DNA from: Symsagittifera roscoffensis
Lineage: Eukaryota > Xenacoelomorpha > Acoela > Convolutidae
Direction: 5' to 3'
Length of the DNA: 60,000 nucleotides
Assembly: GCF_963678635.1 (NCBI RefSeq)
Contig: NC_087071.1
Location: 28,369,325-28,429,324 of the forward strand
Shown: positions 1-11,655 of the stretch, one piece after another
Layout of the letters: each line of letters starts with the position of its first letter
Numbering within the stretch: the stretch's first letter is position 1
Made by a program: the position numbers and the translations under genes
Notes under the pieces: model-generated
Told to the model about the DNA's origin: nothing
Seen by the model: only the letters and a program-made list of their open reading frames with translations
Databases searched by the model: none

Positions 1-751
1 GATTTTCGAAAGTCTAAGAAAAAGTAAAACGGTGCACTTAAAGCTTTGCAAACATTTCGCCATTTTGTTTTGATTTTCTTGGGAATTCATTAACACTTTT
101 TTACTGTCTGCTGGATTTTGTTGAAATCACTCTCAAAGTGTAGGAAAAAGTATGGCGCCAAGTGGATTTTTTTTACCAATTTGGACTGCATCAAAAAAAA
201 CGAATGCGGTTGAAACTAATGCCATGTTAATGCTATGCCATTAATACATGTTCACTTTTTGTGTCATATTAGGTCTTTTTGATAAACTGCATCTTAGTCA
301 AAAAAAATCCTTTTGATTTTTCCGTTACCCGTTTACCCGTACTTTCCATAAATAATTTTTACCAGTCAAACGTTTACCTGCCCCTTTTTTACAATTTAAT
401 TAAATTCTTACTAAAGCACCAGGGATTCTAAAAACCTCGAAAAAACGTGATTCCTTTCTTTTAATTTTTCAAAGCAATTTCTTTCATTGTTGAATGCTTT
501 GAATCTTTCCTAAATTGGTGTGATCGATAAAAATTATGTGATTTCTGCACAGCAAATGGCTATTCTTGTTAGAACTTGAAATTTTAACATATTCAAAACT
601 AAAAATCGATAATAAAAAGTTAAAAGTCTTAATTAGGCGAACGCAAAACCTCTGAGGTGCTGACATCCGAAAACTTGTAAGTAAAAAAAATATAGCTTGT
701 GGCTAACGCGTTTCGCTGCGAAATCAAAGAAACGCAAGTAATAATGATTAC
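1..751. other. Gene A intron, no coding signal seen
   Basis: This AT-rich stretch lies downstream of the last visible gene A exon. I found no transmembrane or tail exon in it, so the rest of gene A should lie beyond the window edge. A short segment near 530-600 resembles one near 28815-28880, probably a worn dispersed repeat. Confidence 0.5.
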
Positions 752-1006
752 CCATGCAAACATTGACTTCTCTTGTGTAGCTGTTTCCCATACTGTTTTC
801 AATCGTCAAAGTGATTGTGTGAAGTTCAGCAGGGTTCAAATCATGCAATTCAAATGAAAAATGTTTGAGGCTATCTTCATTGAGAGTAAAAGTGTCGCCA
901 CAGTTGCTATGAACCGAATTGAAGCACTGTACATTTGTGAGTGCTATGTTCTCGTCTGCCTTGGCTGATAATTTGACCGATGTCGAGTTCTTCCAAATTT
1001 CATCAG
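752..1006 (-). CDS. Gene A exon 6: juxtamembrane extracellular segment
   Basis: The exon is 255 nt (phase 1 in and out) with TTTTGCAG acceptor and a GTAATC donor. It encodes about 85 residues with alternating hydrophobic positions, four cysteines and a stretch like an Ig or FN3 edge strand (T-L-T-I-E-N-S-M-G-N-S). No family can be named. Gene B joins its EGF exon directly to its transmembrane exon and lacks this part. Confidence 0.65.
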
Positions 1007-4000
1007 CTGCAAAATTTTGTAAAGTTTCTAAAACAATTCAACCAATTGATAATTGATATTACCCAAGTTACGAGGTTAACTTAATGTAATTGATTCACAC
1101 ATACATTTGGTAAAACACACATACTCATTTTAAGAAAATTCAAGAAAGAATTCAAATTTTCCGCTCATATTTTTTAAAAAAGATAACAAAAATTTTAAAT
1201 AAAAAATATATCAAATAAATTAATTTTAAAATTATGCGGCCGCTCCCGCTTACGACTTATATAATGCCAGTTCTTAAAAGAAAAAACCTAACTGTTGCAA
1301 TTATCAGTAATATTATGAGTTAATGACAGCTTAATTTCACCTTTCTCGCAATTGATGCCTTCAAAATCACTTAAACACAAACATTTTCCCGACCACGACT
1401 CGCAATTTCCTCCATTCACGCAAGTGCAGTCTTGTTCACACCGTGAACCAAACTTTCCTTCTGGACAATTTCGGTCGTCGCAAACAGGTCCGGTCCAGTA
1501 ACTGTCACAATTACATTCACCAGTCACGTGATTACATGTCAGCGTGTTTGTTTTATTGCATGCGCAAGAGTGCAAGCATGATTCGCCAAAACTCCACAAG
1601 TCGCAAAACTGTTCACACTTTTCCCCTTTGAATCCAGGTTTACACGTACAAGTGCCGTCGATACGATCACATTTTGCTTCGTTTTGACAACTACATTCGT
1701 TGAGACAATATTCACCCCAAAACCCAGATACGCACGCGTGCTCACAGAGGTCACCGTAAAAACCAGGTTCGCACTCACATTTTCCGGTGAAAGTACTGCA
1801 CCGAGCGCCATTTTGACAATCTGGACAAGTTTCGGCGCAATCAACGCCCCAAAAACTTCCACCGTCTACGCACTCCTTGGAACAATCTAAGCCCTAGAAA
1901 AGTAGGAATAGTTAAAACTAACGCTTTTAGTTCTTCTGTTACGGATAATCTGATGCATTTAAAATCATGCACGGGATTTCACGAGGAGCGATCCAAACTC
2001 AAAGAAAGATCCAAGTGTTGTCGTTTTGGTGCATCGCATTTCCAGGCGACTGATTTTCATTACGAAATACCCGTAGTCAAATTGCCTATACCCACCCAAA
2101 ACTATTATACTTGCTGTAATACGCAGTTTATGGGAAAAAAAAAACAGAAAGAAAAAATAATATGAATCTTTTTACCCAATATCCGCTTCTACAAGCACAA
2201 TCTCCAGTCAAATGACTGCATGAGTGAGAATTTGACTGAAGACATTGGCAATTAGATGTACAACTTGCTCCGTATTTCCATTCGGGACACGTATATTCAC
2301 ATTTCGATCCGCTGTATCCTGGTTTACATGTACAAAGTCCAGTGGAATGGTGGCATGACGCGGTGTTAGTTTGATCACAGGAACAAACTGAATTGCAATC
2401 TTGGCCATACGTCCAGTTTGTACATTTGTTTTGACAAGCTGATCCTGTATAACCTGGCTCACAAGTACAAACCCCAGTGACATGGTGACATAAGGCGGTG
2501 TTTGCTTGTTCACAGGGGCACGTCGATCTGCATTCTTGGCCATACTTCCAGTTTGTACATTTGTTTTGACAAGTTGGCCCTGTATATCCTGACTTACATG
2601 TACACATTCCAGTGACATGGTGACACGAGGCAGTGTTTGCTTGAACACAGGGGCACGTCGATCTGCATTCTTGGCCATACTTCCAGTTTGTACATTTGTT
2701 TTGACAAAATGATCCTGTATAACCTGGCTCACAACTACAAACCCCAGTGACATGGTGACAAAAGGCCGTGTTTGCTTGTTCACAGGGACACGTCGACATG
2801 CATTCTTGGCCAAACTTCCAGTTTGTACATTTGTTTTGACAAGTTGGACCTGTATATCCTGTTTTGCATGTACACACTCCAGTAACATGGTGACACGAGG
2901 CGGTGTTTGCTTGTTCACAGGAGCACGTCGATCTGCATTCTTGGCCATACTTCCAGTTTGTACATTTGTTTTGACAAATTGATCCTGTATAACCTGGCTC
3001 ACAAGTACAAACCCCAGTGACATGGTGGCATAAGGCGGTGTTTGCTTGTTCACAGGGGCACGTCGATCTGCATTCGTGGCCATACTTCCAGTTTGTACAT
3101 TTGTTTTGACAAGTTGGCCCTGTATATCCTGATTTACATGTACACATTCCAGTAACATGATGACACGAGGCGGTGTTTGCTTGAACACAGGGGCACGTCG
3201 ATCTGCATTCTTGGCCATACTTCCAATTCGTACATTTGTTTTGACAAAATGATCCTGTATAACCTGGCTCACAAGTACAAACCCCAGTGACATGGTGACA
3301 TAAGGCGGTGTTTGCTTGTACACAAGGGCACGTGGATCTGCATTCTTGGCCATACCTCCAGTTTGTACATTTGTTTTGACAAATTGATCCTGTATAACCT
3401 GGCTCACAACTACAAACCCCAGTGACATGGTGACAAAAGGCCGTGTTTGCTTGTTCACAGGGACACGTCGACATGCATTCTTGGCCAAACTTCCAGTTTG
3501 TACATTTGTTTTGACAAGTTGGACCTGTATATCCTGTTTTGCATGTACACACTCCAGTAACATGGTGACACGAGGCGGTGTTTGCTTGTTCACAGGAGCA
3601 CGTCGATCTGCATTCTTGGCCATACTTCCAGTTTGTACATTTGTTTTGACAAATTGATCCTGTATAACCTGGCTCACAAGTACAAACCCCAGTGACATGG
3701 TGACATAAGGCGGTGTTTGCTTGTTCACAGGGGCACGTCGATCTGCATTCGTGGCCATACTTCCAGTTTGCACATTTGTTTTGACAAGTTGACCCTGTAT
3801 ATCCTGATTTACATGTACACATTCCAGTAACATGATGACATGAGGCGGTGTTTGCTTGAACACAGGGGCACGTCGATCTGCATTCTTGGCCATACTTCCA
3901 ATTCGTACATTTGTTTTGACAAATTGATCCTGTATAACCTGGCTCACAAGTACATACCCCAGTGACATGGTGACATAAGGCGGTGTTTGCTTGTTCACAA

Positions 4001-7000
4001 GGGCACGTGGATCTGCATTCTTGGCCATACTTCCAGTTTGTACATTTGTTTTGACAAATTGATCCTGTATAACCTGGCTCACAAGTACAAACCCCAGTGA
4101 CATGGTGACATAAGGCGGTGTTTGCTTGTTCACAAGGGCACGTGGATCTGCATTCTTGGCCATACTTTCAGTTTGTACATTTGTTTTGACAAATTGATCC
4201 TGTATAACCTGGCTCACAAGTACAAACCCCAGTGACATGGTGACATAAGGCGGTGTTTGCTTGAACACAGGGGCACGTCGATCTGCATTCTTGGCCATAC
4301 TTCCAATTTGTACATTTGTTTTGACAAATTGACCCAGTATAACCTGGCTTACAGTTGCACTCTCCCGTGCCAGCGTCACAAGAGTCCGTGTTGGATAGCT
4401 GACATTGACAAACGGGGCTCTCACATTTTGATCCAGTATACCCTGATTTGCATGTACATGAACCAGTGATGTGATGACATGACAAGGAGTTGGATTGCAC
4501 ACATAAGCAAAGTGTCAAGCAACCCTTACCGTACATCCATAATCGACAAGCTAAACAAAAATGTATTTGTTTTCGAAGTGTAGAAAAAGTTTTTTTTTGC
4601 AGTACCAGAGTTTTTTAAGTTTTACATATTATGTTTAAATTGAACTGTTTCCTTTCACGCCCAGTTTTTTTTTGAAACGCAAAATTGTCACGGGACTTTG
4701 AGTTTTTTCTCTCATTTTTATATTTGCTCTTTACAATTATTTTTTCATTCAAAACCATGTATCAGACAGATTTAAAACTGAGATTCAAATGAGTGGCTTT
4801 GTTAAGAAAAATTTCAATATTAACCTAAAGCGATTATTCTAATACAATCAAACAAACTGATTTGACTGAACAAAAATCAATTTGTTCTTCGAAGAAAAAA
4901 TTCTGAATTTACACTTATAACTAACACTATTTCTAGTCACCGAAGTTCAAAAGCATAGTTTGAAGCTGCTTTTGTTTGCGATTTAAATTTGTAGCTGCTG
5001 CAGATAAAAGAAATCTAGAATTCTAGTTGCAATGCAAAACAAAACAACCGATTTTTTTTCACTTTGATAAAAAATCAAAACACATTAGTTTTGAATACTA
5101 AAATTATTAAAAATTGAGCTCTGTTTGTGATAGATTTCTTTACACAGAACTTTTTACAAATAATTTTTTATGTGTTCGAGCCTTAATTGGCCAAAATAAA
5201 GCGTTTTTTTTTCTGGCCGAAAACGAAACAAACGGCTCGGTCAAATATTGAAGACAGTTGTATCAATTTTTTTCTTTATAAGGATTTCGCCCCATAGTTG
5301 CGCTGCTTCAATGGTCAGACCGTCAGTACAAAAGTTGTTGAAATTTTCTCATCGCCAAAAACCTTTAAGCAAACGTCCCTACAAGGCTTAGTTTTCATCA
5401 AGTCTTTAACTGTAACGGAAAGACCATAAGAACAAAGCATCTTCTTGCTATGGCACTTTTATTAACTTACGTGAGCATAGATTGGTAGTGTACTCCTTAT
5501 AGCCTTCGCAACATGAGTATGTCCTTTCATCTCGATAGTTGTACACTGGCGTACATTCTTGGCTACCACTGAAATGCATTTACAGATAACTACAAGCAAT
5601 TAGCACTATACGAAGGTTGAAAAAAGCTTCAAAATTTCACATTTCCGTGCCCTATTTTGACTTTTTCAACTAGTCCAAGCTACTTGAAGTAAATACATAA
5701 AGTAGCTGATGGCTGTGCAAGTAGCACAGAAAATTCTGATCATTTTCTTGAAAAAAAACTACTAAAAAATTTTCTGATTTTTCAATTCTGGGTCGCTTTT
5801 TTGTGCTGGTGCCATCAAAGGATCTGAATAAAAATAAAACTTGGGCATTTTGACACTATTAAAAAAGTAGGCAAAATTGGTAACAGTTTTTGACAAAACT
5901 GGAAAGGAAAAATTCATTGATAAAGTCTGCAGGTTTTTTCCCAAAACGGCGCTAAAAAAAACTTCGAAAATTATTTTTTTGTTCAGTGCTTGAATGAATG
6001 TGTCACGGCTTATCTTTTTTCCATATAAATTATTTTATAAGCAAGCCTGCTTGCTTGCTTCATTTGACAGAAAGATGACCAAACCGTTTTCTGAACAGAT
6101 TTTCATTTCCCAAAGGGTTTTCCAAACAGTTTTTCACTGGGACACTGGGACGATCCATTGTAATTTTTAAATTTCGTTCTAATCACGACTGAAAAAATAT
6201 CAATATGATAAATCACTCAGCCCTGTGCGATGATGTCTTAAATATACTTGATTTGCGTTTAAAAGAAAAGAAAAACAAAGGCAAACAAGGATAGGCAGTT
6301 GCTGTGCAAGTAGCTCAGTATATTAAGGCAAGGTTGTTAAAAAAAAACTAATCAATTTTTTCTAATTCTTCATTTTTTCTGCGCGGTGCTAAAAAGACTC
6401 GATTATAGGCATTTCCGATAATCATAGTAAAATATTCTTAATGCAAAACAGTTTCCTTCAAAAATGACGATTAAGAAAATTAAATAAATTTAAATTTGTT
6501 GCAGATTTTATCTTTGATTTCTTGAAACTTTTATTACCAAGAATTTTGAAACTTCATTTACTAGGATTTTGAGAGGAAAAAAAAAGGTTTGATTTACTAT
6601 TAATCTGCACTTTCCTTTTCTAGTGCAGATTAATAGTAAATCTAAAAAACTAATCAATTTTTTCTAATTCTTCATTTTTTCTGCGCGGTGCTAAAAAGAC
6701 TCGATTATAGGCATTTCCGATAATCATAGTAAAATATTCTTAATGCAAAACAGTTTCCTTCAAAAATGACGATTAAGAAAATTAAATAAATTTAAATTTG
6801 TTGCAGATTTTATCTTTGATTTCTTGAAACTTTTATTACCAAGAATTTTGAAACTTCATTTACTAGGATTTTGAGAGGAAAAAAAAAGGTTTGATTTACT
6901 ATTAATCTGCACTTTCCTTTTCTAGTAAGTCTATCCTTCTATATCCTACTGTGTTAATAAATTAGATAAAAAAGCAAAAACTTCAAACTTGTTTTCCTCA

Positions 7001-8290
7001 TCATCGGAAAAAAGATTCTTAAATATCGTTCGATTAACGACTGAAAGGGCTTCAATTTGATAAAACGTTCAACGCAGTCCGATATTTATTCGAGTACCTG
7101 ATTTTGCCTGGAACAAAAAAAAGATGAAAAAGAAAGCATTTAAAAACACACCCTTATACACATTTCCTCCCCATTGATTTTTTTCTTTTAATCAGTGTCA
7201 ACCATTGTTTGACTTGCGGTTAAATCGCAAAATTTTGTTCAAAAATTTTTAGCCACGCTTACATTAGAAGTCTTCTTCAAAAGAAATAAATATTAGAAAC
7301 TTACATTTGCCGACGCTGGCGTTGATACACACAATCACGAAGTCCGCAATCCCATGTTTCCCATGAGCTCCATGTGTCGTGGCAAAATTGATAGGGGGGA
7401 ACTCTAACTCTAAAAACACAAAAACGTTATCAGAGCTTCGTCCTCTCATCCATCAAACTATAATCCAATATCACAGCCGTTTATTCAACAGGTAAACTTC
7501 GAACAAATTAAAACAAGCTGAAAAGGTTAAAATTAGGTTCCTTTTGTGAAGGTTGGCGAAGGCTTGGATATCATATTGAATATAAGATAACTTGTTTCCG
7601 CCGAAAAAAAAAACTAAGAATAAAAATTGATGCGATCAACATACCAAATCCTCAACTTTTTCATTGAGGAATTACCTTCTACCAACTGAGAATTGATAAA
7701 ACAGTTTTAGCATTCAAAAACAGAACTAAACAGTATTTCGATGAAAAATGATTGTCTTTAGCAAACAGCGTTTCATACGAGAAAAACTGATAACACAGTC
7801 TTAAAGCAAAAACCTTGTTGTCTAAATGAATACTAAAAGAAAGTGTTGGTAGGAAATTTAAAACATTTTAAAAGTGGAAAAAACTTTAAAAAATTAGACT
7901 GATCTAGAAAAAGGAAATTTTTAACTCAGAGTTGTTTTTCCCTTTCGAGTACTTCTTTCTTTTGTATAGAAGTCATCATTTTATATCCCTTTTCTCAACT
8001 CGGAGTACTCACGGAGTTGTGGACAAACACCAATTAGAAAATTCTTCAGGCGGTAGAATACGTGAATCTTCTAATTCTGTCCACACTTCTCCTCCGCCTC
8101 CACCTCCTCCGCCTCCGCCTCCACCTCCTCCGCCTCCACCTCCTCCGCCTCCACCTCCTCCGCCTCCACCTCCTCCGCCTCCGCCTCCTCCGCCTCCTCC
8201 GCCTCCTCCTACTTCGTCGAAAACTTCTCTTCGACTGGTAGTCACCATTGAAATACTCGCCAATACAATCAGAAGATAAAATATCTTCAT
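752..8290 (-). CDS. Gene A: EMI/EGF-repeat cell-surface receptor, 3' incomplete
   Basis: Six exons read 8290-8013, 7409-7305, 5568-5471, 4550-2176, 1893-1341 and 1006-752, with GT-AG borders and matching phases (3664 nt). Order of parts: signal peptide (about residues 1-19), 40-residue polyglycine (28-67), an EMI-like domain starting near Cys88, about 17-18 EGF-like repeats of 45 residues with 8 cysteines each, four or five more EGF-like modules, then a cysteine-poor extracellular exon. EMI plus 8-Cys EGF repeats is the layout of MEGF10/Draper/CED-1 and SREC-type receptors, which bind extracellular ligands or dying cells; that role is inferred here. No transmembrane exon is visible, so it must lie left of position 1. 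Gene B downstream of it in coordinates is its tandem paralogue. One in-frame TGA interrupts the repeat array at 4168-4170. A secreted or scavenger-type protein is the alternative reading. Confidence 0.85.
1341..1893 (-). CDS. Gene A exon 5: unique EGF-like modules
   Basis: The exon is 553 nt, exactly the length of its gene B counterpart, with TTTTCTAG acceptor and an AAAG|GTGAAA donor. It encodes four or five diverged EGF-like modules (for example C-E-C-E-P-G-F-Y-G-D-L-C and C-T-C-K-P-G-F-K-G-E-K-C) with no internal repeat. It is phase 0 in and phase 1 out. Confidence 0.88.
2176..4550 (-). CDS. Gene A exon 4: array of about 17-18 EGF-like repeats, with one in-frame stop
   Basis: The exon is 2375 nt (phase 1 in, phase 0 out) and encodes 791 codons. 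The 45-residue unit has 8 cysteines (C-TNWKYGQE-C-RST-C-P-C ... CHHVTG-x-C-x-C ... GYTGS-x-C), the spacing seen in MEGF/SREC EGF-like modules. The second unit is shortened. All codons are open except TGA at 4168-4170, where the other units have TGG (Trp). The DNA unit is 135 bp, and a five-unit block of 675 bp is duplicated inside the array. Confidence 0.85.
4168..4170 (-). other. In-frame TGA in the gene A EGF array
   Basis: The plus strand reads catactttcag where the sister units read catacttccag. On the coding strand this turns the Trp codon of T-N-W-K-Y-G into TGA. The frame is open on both sides and the exon is a whole number of codons. Confidence 0.9.
5471..5568 (-). CDS. Gene A exon 3: C-terminal half of EMI domain
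   Basis: The exon is 98 nt with TTTCAG acceptor and GTAAGT donor. It encodes G-S-Q-E-C...Y-N-Y-R-D-E...Y-S-C-C-E-G-Y...C, the C...CC-x-G-Y...C signature of EMI domains. Length, phase and residues match gene B exon 3, which confirms it although it is too short to appear as a long ORF. Confidence 0.88.
6348..6925. repeat. 302-bp tandem duplication with fold-back junction, gene A intron 2
   Basis: The sequence starting at 6348 is repeated from 6650 almost without change. At the junction, 6591-6610 is followed after a 12-base spacer by its exact reverse complement at 6623-6642. The second copy ends without that inverted piece. Confidence 0.9.
7305..7409 (-). CDS. Gene A exon 2: EMI-domain segment with tryptophan-rich insert
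   Basis: The exon is 105 nt, phase 2 in and phase 2 out, with TTTTTAG acceptor and GTAAG donor. It encodes VRVPPYQFC and then a Trp/Cys segment (W-S-S-W...W-D-C-G-L-R-D-C, then Y-Q-R-Q-R-R) that resembles a thrombospondin type 1 motif. The matching gene B exon has only 48 nt and lacks this insert. A 61-residue open frame that overlaps here in another phase does not fit the splicing. Confidence 0.8.
8013..8290 (-). CDS. Gene A exon 1: signal peptide, polyglycine, start of EMI domain
   Basis: The ATG at 8290 opens a hydrophobic signal peptide (MKIFYLLIVL...). Forty consecutive glycines at 8090-8209 follow, written with mixed GGA/GGC/GGT codons. After them come an acidic stretch and the N-W-C that starts the EMI domain. 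The exon ends in phase 2 before a strong GTGAGT donor. Gene B has the same N-x-C start and phase but no polyglycine. Confidence 0.85.
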
Positions 8291-11130
8291 TATAAAACTT
8301 GTTTTGGTAGTCTAGATTGAATAGTTTTTCTGCTGCTTTAGCTGACTTATGAATAAAAACAGTTTTATAATAGTGAATTCTGTCACGATATCTATAGCTT
8401 GGTTTAGTTAATAATTTTGAAGCTCAAACTAGTCTAATTTTTACGGTTTATACGATTACTTATATAGTTCAACTTTCAAAAAGAAGAGCAGTGGTTTCAA
8501 TAAGAAACTTTAAAATTTTTAAATCGAAAAAAAATCCTTTCATAAACGCATTTCATATAATTTCATTTGGCTATAAATTTAGTAAAACAACATAAAACTA
8601 GTCAGATACAAAGTTTCTTGAGAAAAAACTCGGTCAATTTTGACTGACCTTTGATGTTAATTTTGCTCTAGTCGGAAATAGTCACTATTTTAGATATAGT
8701 CTAAATTAAATAACAAAGTATGAACCCCAAGCTAGACGCTTCTCGTCAAAAAACTAATTCAACAAAAAAGACCACAAACTGAACTGCAATGCAGAGTTTT
8801 AAACAAACCCAAAAACATGATGAAGTGCAACGGTTGATTTGTCGTTTTTCATCTTAATTTGATGAGTTTAAACAAATAGTTGAGTGTAGAGCTTGACTTT
8901 TTGAGCAAATGAATCCATAAAAACACTTTGAGCAAATGAACTGATTTTTCTGCAAATTACCCTATTCTTGTTTTTGATACCTAAACTTCCTAACTGTGGG
9001 ATCCAAAAGTGTTAAATTAAATAAAAGTAAAAAAAAAAGAACAATAATAGGTAAATTTATTATAGAGACACATTTTTTTCGACCATAACAAGTTAAACAC
9101 ATATAAATCAACAAAAAAATTAACTCAAAATTAATTGGCGATACAAAATACAATTCAAACAAAACTGAGAATAAAAAAATTAGTAGCTTTTAAAAAAAAT
9201 GTAATTTTTCTTAATTTTTTTCTTAATTTCCAATTCCTTTGCGACTTTTAGTTACTGTTTCAACACATGATTTTTAAAAGGAAACATATGGAACAACCAA
9301 AAACTCAAAAATTCTATAAAAAAAAGAATCATATTCTGTCAAACTGCGAAAAAAATTGAGTATTTGTCGAATAATTTTTCAAGCAAAAGCGTTTATTAAA
9401 AAGTAGCCTGTTCTCTTTGTTCAATCCGACTCCATTTTTTTAATTGAATGCTATGAGCATGGTTTTTTCACGCTCTAGTCAACGTTTTTCGTCACTCGCA
9501 GAAATCACGATGAAAGGTTAAATTCAGTTTGTATTGGACTCATAGTTAAGCGAAGTTTTATCACAAGCTACTGATTATCTGATTGTTTAAAAACTGATTA
9601 AATGATTTTTTGAGTATATTTCAACTACAAAGTAAGTTTTATACTACCTAACTGAAAAATTTAACAAAAATTTTGACAAAATTTGATGATAATATGAATT
9701 TTCACTTCAACTCTACTACAAATTTTAAATTTATTTAGTTGGTATTGCTTTTCAGGCTTAGTGCTTTCTGCCTATTTCAATTTGAATAAAGATACTACTA
9801 CTTCGCTTTGTAAAGACACTACTACTTAGCTACTACTTCAGATGAGCTTTGGTTATATCATTTTGACTGGCACTTAAAAATTATGTGATCTTACTATTAT
9901 GATTTGTTCTTTGGAGAACCATTTTCATTGAGGCATTCTTATTTGAAAAAATTTGGCTCACGATGCAAATTTCTGATGAAACCTGTCAAATGGGCTCAAT
10001 ACCTCATTCAATGTTTCATTCAATATCAAGTGTGATCCAGAAGGAAAAAATGTTATCATGCGTTATCATTTGAAGCTTTCCTGGTATCAAGACTTCATCC
10101 ATTCTAAAAAAAGAGTTATGTTTTCGAGTTATGTTTTTGAACTAGCTACCCCAACTATGAAAAAATGAAGTAGCAGATGCTGTCAGAGGTGGAATTTGAA
10201 ATCGAAAATGTTTGTTTGTAGTTTCAAGCAGTAAGAAACAGGATAATTTTCTGATTTATTGAAATTCTGGTTGTTTCTCAGTCACTATATTAACTTTCAA
10301 CTAAAAAGATAAGCAACAATACGAAATTTAAGTACAAAAATTTGAAGCCGTTCGCGCTCGAAACTGTTGCCCTCAAATGTCTCTCGATACACTTGAATTA
10401 AAAATTAAAACTGGTGTAAACAGCTATATTATATTTATCGGAACTGCAATCAAAAGTTACTGATAAGTTTTCGAATGAAAATGGCTTGATAAAAAGCAAA
10501 TTATGGCTTAGTCTACGCAAATTATGAATTAGTCAAAATTCTTGCAAAAGTTTTCAGTAAATAAAAAAGCGTCCATGTAACAATGAAAACTTGTTATTTA
10601 ACTGCGCAACAATCTTTCCACCAATCTCCTATACATGCCTATATATCTATCATAGAATTTATCAGTTTTTTATCTCTCTTGTTTGTCTGTTTCTATAATC
10701 AATGTTAATTTGTTCATCCTAATTGGCTCAACCAAATCAAAGAAGTAGACACAGACAAGCATTTGCAGACATGGCTTTTCTTGGTTTGGTCAGTAAAATA
10801 AGGTAAATGCGCAGAAAACGGAAAAAAAAGTATTTGAAGTTTAATAAATACCAACAGAACTGAACATAGATAGAAAATAGTTAAACTTAAAAATAGTAAG
10901 TTTTCAGCATAAATAAAGATACAGTTAAACACAATCGAGTCTGTGAAACACGAAAAGGGAGATCATTGTAAATATAAAAATTGGATGCACTTAATTTTTG
11001 ACAGAGCTTCTGTATCGAGCGCAATGTACAAGTTCTAAGAGTTGGTGATATATTCCTCCTCAAAGTCCAAACTAAACCTTTTTTTTGCATATTGGTAGAT
11101 ACCCATTGTTTGTATGAAACATTAAAAAGA

Positions 11131-11655
11131 AACAAGACTGCTCGTATCAGTGCGAAGCCCTGAATGTGCCCACTGCATTTTAAGCTTTATGGAACAGTAA
11201 TAACATTTGAAAAATTAAATGTAATGAAATAAAATAAATTTTTTTTCTAAAGTTTGAATCTATTTAAGAAATTCATCCCCCCAACAAGCCATATATGGTA
11301 CAAAAGGATAGATTTCGCTCCTTGTAACAAATCAATTATGGCAAATAAGCTTCTTTCAACGAATTTGCAACGATTTCAAAGACGGTTTAAATTTCCGCTT
11401 ACGTGTTGAGAGCGCGAAAAATATCGCGCGTTAATTGTCCCAAATTGCCAAAATTGCAATCTTTAAACCCCATAACTTTACAAAAAATGATCACAGGTAA
11501 AATATCTTTCAAATTTAAGCTCAGGACAACAATACCTTTTGAATGATATAAAAAATTCCGTCAAAAATGGCTAGTTAAAAAGTCGAAATTTGTCTGAAGA
11601 AAAAAAACCCACGCCGAGCACAAATATTCCGTTACTTTCGTATCGAAAGTCGGAA
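11131..11655 (+). repeat. About 540-bp hairpin-ended repeat, copy 1
   Basis: It starts AACAAGACTGCTCGTATCAG and ends near GAAAGTCGGAA. It is similar over its full length to 19560-20103 and 34971-35507. Near the end is a hairpin, CTTTCG-TAT-CGAAAG. It has no coding capacity and is probably a non-autonomous mobile element of unknown class. Confidence 0.85.

Noticed and set aside
2200-4500. CRISPR-like array
   Set aside because: The repeats are contiguous 135-bp coding units without unique spacers, in an intron-containing animal gene.
2208-4502. 764-codon minus-strand ORF across the gene A array
   Set aside because: It is in another frame from the EGF repeats, shows no cysteine framework and does not connect in phase with the neighbouring exons. 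It is long only because the unit is 135 bp.
7264-7449. 61-codon ORF over gene A exon 2
   Set aside because: Its frame does not match the phase of exons 1 and 3; the alternative frame gives the EMI cysteines and matches gene B.
7932-8279. Plus-strand ORF with a long polyproline run
   Set aside because: Shadow of the polyglycine codons of gene A exon 1, which has a signal peptide, a donor site and a paralogue.
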